Positions 60,676 through 64,000 of a stretch of DNA of 64,000 nt are shown here, piece by piece. Source of the DNA: Acidobacteria bacterium Ga0074141 (lineage in GTDB: Bacteria > Acidobacteriota > Blastocatellia > Pyrinomonadales > Pyrinomonadaceae); assembly GCA_001464665.1 (NCBI GenBank), contig LNDP01000015.1, positions 1 to 64,000 on the forward strand, read 5' to 3'. The notes below the pieces were generated by a model that saw only the letters and a list, made by a program, of their open reading frames with translations, had not been told where the DNA came from and searched no databases. Position numbers and translations under genes: made by a program. The stretch's first letter is position 1, and every line of letters starts with the position of its first letter.

Positions 60676-61908
60676 CTACCTCGCCTCCTCGCTGACCATT
60701 TTGCCGTTGATCATTGTCCCGACGCACTTGGTCGTGTATTCAAACGGGTCGCCGTCATACATCGCGATATCAGCATCTTTCCCGACGGCCAGCGATCCGA
60801 TCCGCGAATCGAGCCCGATGATGCGAGCTGCATCGATAGTGATGCTCGCAAGTGCATCGCGTCTTCCGAGTCCGGCACCCGCAGCGACAGCCGCTTCAAA
60901 AAGCACAACGCGGGTTTTCGGTACGTAGCCTTCGTAGCCGCTCTGAATGGCGAAGAGAATCCCGGCATCCTTAAGCTTTTTGGCCGTTGCCATCGAAAGA
61001 TTTTCGCGGTCGCCGCCGGGCCGGGCCATCGTCGGGTGAAGAATGACGGGAATTCCGGCTGCCTTGATCTCGTTGATAACAAGCTGGGCATCGGATGCAC
61101 CATCGAGCACGATACGGATGTTGAATTCTTTCGCGATTCGAAGAGCGGTGAGAATATCCTGAGCCTTCTCCGCGGTGACCAGCAAAGGCACTTCGCGTTT
61201 GATCACGCGGACCATTATCTGGCTCTTCAGGTCGGTCGGCGGTTCCGATTTCTTCGAGGCTTCCTGAGCTTTGATCAGCTCGCCGCGCAGCATTGCGGCC
61301 TGTTTCGCACGCGTTCCCGGCGACCGGCCCTGACCGGCAAGCCCAGCTTGACCGAGAGTCACCGCGATCATCGCGAGTTGTGAGACCGTGGCTTCGTCAA
61401 CGTTCTTGCCGGTCGTCTTTGCGATCATCGTCTGGCCGGAGACAAGCGCCGAAGGCTGATGGCCGGTGTGGATGGTCGTTACGCCGAGGTTGCGAACATA
61501 TTCGACGAGCGTCTCCTGGGCATTGTAGGCATCGATGGCACGAAGTTCCGGCTGAAATGCAGAACCGCCGTCAAGAGCCATCTGGTCGTGCGGTTGATTG
61601 AGGTAGCCATTGAGGCCGATAACGGTGTGGGCATCGATAAGCCCCGGCGTCACGACCTTTGCATTCATGATCCGATAGCCCTCCGGGATGCGGACCTGTG
61701 CCGCGGTGCCGACTGCTTCGATCTTGCCGTCCTTTACGAGGACGACGCCGTTCGAAATCGGTTCACCGGTCATTGTCCAAACGGTTTCGCCGCGGACGGC
61801 GATCTGTGCCGAGGCAGATGTAGCGAACGGGAATGCGGCAACTGCAAAAAGCGAAACGGCAGCTAGTGCACGTCCGAAGATTCTTTTACTGATGTTTGAA
61901 ATGCTCAT
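60676..61908 (-). CDS. Exported amidohydrolase-family protein, metal site apparently lost
   Basis: 410 residues with a signal peptide (cleavage after SASA near residue 34). The beta-sandwich and TIM-barrel framework of the amidohydrolase superfamily is present (VTPGLIDAHTVIGLNG; C-terminal GSLAVGKDADIAMYDGDPFEY). But the metal-binding HxH is His94-Thr-Val96, and the second site, which in the neighbouring paralogue is HFHTHRHDD, reads PLLVTAEKAQ (241-250); the paralogue's QHV is LDGA. It therefore looks like a pseudo-enzyme paired with the active upstream paralogue. Its ATG overlaps the stop of that gene (TAATG), so equal synthesis and a complex of the two are plausible. Confidence 0.85.
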   Translation of the reverse strand: MSISNISKRIFGRALAAVSLFAVAAFPFATSASAQIAVRGETVWTMTGEPISNGVVLVKDGKIEAVGTAAQVRIPEGYRIMNAKVVTPGLIDAHTVIGLNGYLNQPHDQMALDGGSAFQPELRAIDAYNAQETLVEYVRNLGVTTIHTGHQPSALVSGQTMIAKTTGKNVDEATVSQLAMIAVTLGQAGLAGQGRSPGTRAKQAAMLRGELIKAQEASKKSEPPTDLKSQIMVRVIKREVPLLVTAEKAQDILTALRIAKEFNIRIVLDGASDAQLVINEIKAAGIPVILHPTMARPGGDRENLSMATAKKLKDAGILFAIQSGYEGYVPKTRVVLFEAAVAAGAGLGRRDALASITIDAARIIGLDSRIGSLAVGKDADIAMYDGDPFEYTTKCVGTMINGKMVSEEAR

Positions 61909-63233
61909 TAGTTTCCACCTCCGATGTCACCGTCGAAGCAGTGAATATGATCGGTGTTTTCGTCATTGCCGGCACCGAAGCCGCCGACGGCGATCAGATA
62001 ATCTTTCGGGTCCGATCGGTCAAAGACCTTGTTTCCTTCGACCCATGTTTCGAGGACGTTGGTGTAAACGCTCAGCGGATCACCGGAGAGTACGACCATG
62101 TCGGCGTCCTTCCCAACCTCAAGCGAACCGACGCGGTCCTGAAGGTCCATCATTATCGCGTTCGCCATCGTTAGGGCATAAAGAGCCTTCTCACGCGACA
62201 TTCCGACGCGGACTGCAAGGCCGGCAGAGCGGAGGAAGAGCCGAGAATCTGTTATCGAATCGTCGGTATGAAAGCCGGTCAAAGCCCCTGCCTTTTCGAG
62301 TGCAACACCATTCTCAAACTTGATGTCCATCGTCTCAAGCTTTCCGCCGGGCGAATCGATGAAGATGATCGAAGCCGGAGCCTTTGCCGCGGCGATCTCT
62401 TCGGCGACTTTCCATGCTTCTGAAACGTGCTGAAGAACGATTCGGAACCCGAACTCCTTCTGCAGCCGTAGAGCGGTGAGAATATCGTCATGCCGATGCG
62501 TATGGAAATGTACAACGCGGGTGCCTTCCAGCACTTCAACAAGAGCTTCCATCGCAAGATCGCGAGCCGGCATCTTGCTTGCGTCGCCACCGGCCTTCTG
62601 GATCTTGTCGCGATATTCGCGAGCCTTGATCAGCTGCTCACGGATGAGCGAAGCCGATTTCGCCCGAGTGCCTGGGAAGCTTCCGCCGCCTGAACGGATC
62701 GAGTTCGTGCCATTGGCAAACTTCATCCCGCCCATGTATTTGCCGTTCTTATCGAGGATGAGAATGTCATCGATCTTCACGGCGTTATCCCGGAGCTTAA
62801 GATATAGAGTTTGACCGCTGTTCAAATGGCCCGAGCCAGGCATCACGTTGACAGATGTAATTCCGCCGGACTGAGCACGCTGGATGCTCGCAGATCTAGC
62901 ATTCAAAGAATCGAGTAGCCTGACCTCCGGTTGGATCGGCCCTGAGGCATCGGCACCAGCAGTTCCGCCGATATGGCTGTGGGTATCAACAAGTCCAGGC
63001 ATTATAACTTTGCCGGCCATGTCAACGACCCGAGCGCCTGCAGGTGTGCGGACGGAAGCAGACGGCCCGATGGCGGTGATCTTACCGCCTTGGACGACTA
63101 TAGTTCCGCTTTCGATCTCAGGACCTGTGATAGGGATGAGTCGCGCATTTGTAAAGGCAACCGGCTGCTGCTGTCCTAAAATCGGACACGCGAACAGCGC
63201 GGCTACACTAATCAGCCTTAGTAGTTTTCGCAT
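61908..63233 (-). CDS. Exported amidohydrolase (imidazolonepropionase-like family)
   Basis: 441 residues from the ATG at 63233, which follows GAGG at a proper distance and opens a signal peptide (MRKLLRLISVAALFACPILGQ). Metal ligands: His85-x-His87 (VDTHSHIGG), the cluster HFHTHRHDD (242-250), His269 (VLQHV) and Asp324 (FHTDDS). The superfamily cuts C-N bonds in cyclic or linear amides; secreted members include imidazolonepropionase-like and peptidase-type enzymes. It is the first gene of the unit leading into the degenerate paralogue and the S10 carboxypeptidase, which suggests joint use on external peptide-like compounds. Confidence 0.88.
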   Translation of the reverse strand: MRKLLRLISVAALFACPILGQQQPVAFTNARLIPITGPEIESGTIVVQGGKITAIGPSASVRTPAGARVVDMAGKVIMPGLVDTHSHIGGTAGADASGPIQPEVRLLDSLNARSASIQRAQSGGITSVNVMPGSGHLNSGQTLYLKLRDNAVKIDDILILDKNGKYMGGMKFANGTNSIRSGGGSFPGTRAKSASLIREQLIKAREYRDKIQKAGGDASKMPARDLAMEALVEVLEGTRVVHFHTHRHDDILTALRLQKEFGFRIVLQHVSEAWKVAEEIAAAKAPASIIFIDSPGGKLETMDIKFENGVALEKAGALTGFHTDDSITDSRLFLRSAGLAVRVGMSREKALYALTMANAIMMDLQDRVGSLEVGKDADMVVLSGDPLSVYTNVLETWVEGNKVFDRSDPKDYLIAVGGFGAGNDENTDHIHCFDGDIGGGN

Positions 63234-63485
63234 TTTTTTTGACCTCGTATGTGATTGCGGTTGCAACGGGAATATCAACTAAAGTGCAACGAAATCGTGT
63301 GACTGTCAAGAAAGCCCGCACTATATCGTGGGTTTCGTTCTTTGATTCGATCACTTCGATAAAATAAATCACCACCCCCAGCTCAAGAAACTCAAAGAGT
63401 TAACCGAATAATGGTGATTCATAACGCTTTGGCACAGAGGTTGACTATATAAACACTTGAAACTTCTTTTTGGGGGAGAGATATT

Positions 63486-63947
63486 ATGAAGAAACTAGTT
63501 ATAGTCTCAATTTTCTTTGCATTCATCTTCACGATGATCGTACCGGAATCGTACGGTCAGACGCGAAGAAAGAAGAAGAAGTATCCAGGGCTCGCGACCA
63601 ATATAGCGATCGTCGCCGGTAGTACGGCAGCAGGTGCTTTGATCGGTCGCGGACGTAACGGTGCGATGATCGGTGCCGGTGCCGGTTTACTTTACGCCTC
63701 AAGCCGTAAGGGAACTAAGCGCCGAGCATATAATTCCAACTATCGCCGTGGTGCGAAGATCGCCGGTGGTACGCTTCTCGGTGCCGGTACCGGTGCCTGG
63801 GTGGGCGGTAAGACCGGAATGGTCGTTGGCGGACTTGCGGGTGCAGGTGCAACGTATCTTTACACCAAGAACGGCAACCGCTACTATCGCGCAAACAATG
63901 GCCGGCAGTTTTACACTCGTAACGGAAAGCGTTACTACGTGAGGTAA
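63486..63947 (+). CDS. Exported glycine-zipper protein
   Basis: 153 residues. Signal peptide (MKKLVIVSIFFAFIFTMIV..., cleavage near GQT at about 25), a basic patch (RRKKKKYPG), then glycine-zipper segments (TAAGALIGRGRNGAMIGAGA and GGTLLGAGTGAWVGGKTG) of the YMGG/2TM kind that insert in or span the outer membrane. The C-terminal part has aromatic/asparagine repeats (YTKNGNRYYR, FYTRNGKRYYVR). The ribosome site is strong (GGGGGAGAG). A terminator follows. The role is probably envelope structure or stress, by analogy only. Confidence 0.8.
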   Translation: MKKLVIVSIFFAFIFTMIVPESYGQTRRKKKKYPGLATNIAIVAGSTAAGALIGRGRNGAMIGAGAGLLYASSRKGTKRRAYNSNYRRGAKIAGGTLLGAGTGAWVGGKTGMVVGGLAGAGATYLYTKNGNRYYRANNGRQFYTRNGKRYYVR

Positions 63948-63969
63948 GGTCGTTTGATCTTTTTGAACT

Positions 63970-63997
63970 AAGGCGGGCATTTCGGCGCCCGCCTTTT
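63970..63997 (+). terminator. Intrinsic terminator of the glycine-zipper gene
   Basis: AAGGCGGGC and GCCCGCCTT form a perfect 9-bp stem around ATTTCGGC, followed by TT. It lies 23 bases after the stop codon. Confidence 0.8.
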
Positions 63998-64000
63998 CAT

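Overview
The window is a bacterial chromosome segment of fairly high GC (mid-50s by eye, not computed). It opens at the 3' end of a 23S rRNA gene with its 5S gene and then carries about 55 protein genes. The mix suggests a Gram-negative, soil-type heterotroph: an O-antigen ligase, an NtrY/NtrX pair, a large set of Sec-exported peptidases and amidohydrolases, archaeal-type phosphatidylserine decarboxylase, FeoAB, and many minisatellite-like repeats. I infer Acidobacteriota, perhaps class Blastocatellia. This comes from gene content and the look of the proteins; no search was run.

Layout. 1-1354: end of the rRNA operon, then a cysteine-free TlpA-like protein lying between the real 5S gene and a duplicated 3' half of 5S. 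1381-9820: transglutaminase-like TgpA, RimO, two small unknowns (one a possible permuted papain-fold protein), a secreted M28 peptidase, a repeat-rich gap, an orphan protein and endonuclease III. 10067-16567: a surface-polysaccharide module (DegT aminotransferase, TPR protein, O-antigen ligase), the phospholipid pair PssA/Psd, a TM2-like protein and a ZIP transporter. 16691-32175: the division and cell-wall (dcw) cluster, in the order rsmH-ftsL-ftsI-murF-mraY-[inserted element]-murD-ftsW-murG-murC-ftsQ-ftsA-ftsZ, behind a good sigma70-type promoter. mraZ, murE, murB and ddl are absent from it.

32222-45386: PdxA, a REC-domain protein, ValRS with an in-frame heptanucleotide repeat, two secreted unknowns, NadC, a CPBP protease, and an NtrY-like kinase separated from its NtrX-like regulator by two orphan membrane proteins. 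45404-53805: a zincin/TPR protein, an M3 peptidase, glutamine synthetase, a 12-unit 21-bp minisatellite, a lipoprotein, a small CPCC protein and PyrF. 53827-59111: a DUF3108 protein, the feoA-feoB-small Cys-rich protein operon with a Fur-like operator, an EamA transporter and MoaB/Mog. 59151-63997: a three-gene operon of exported hydrolases (two amidohydrolases, one apparently catalytically dead, plus an S10 carboxypeptidase), then a glycine-zipper protein.

The most unusual feature is the mraY-murD junction. It is filled almost exactly by a 454-bp segment bounded by 30-bp inverted repeats and carrying a frameshifted 23S-IVS/S23-type four-helix-bundle gene. Other notable points are short tandem repeats of several periods (7, 8 and 21 bp) scattered through intergenic and even coding DNA, the 5S duplication, a Gly-to-Ser change at the self-cleavage motif of Psd, and the active/inactive amidohydrolase pair.
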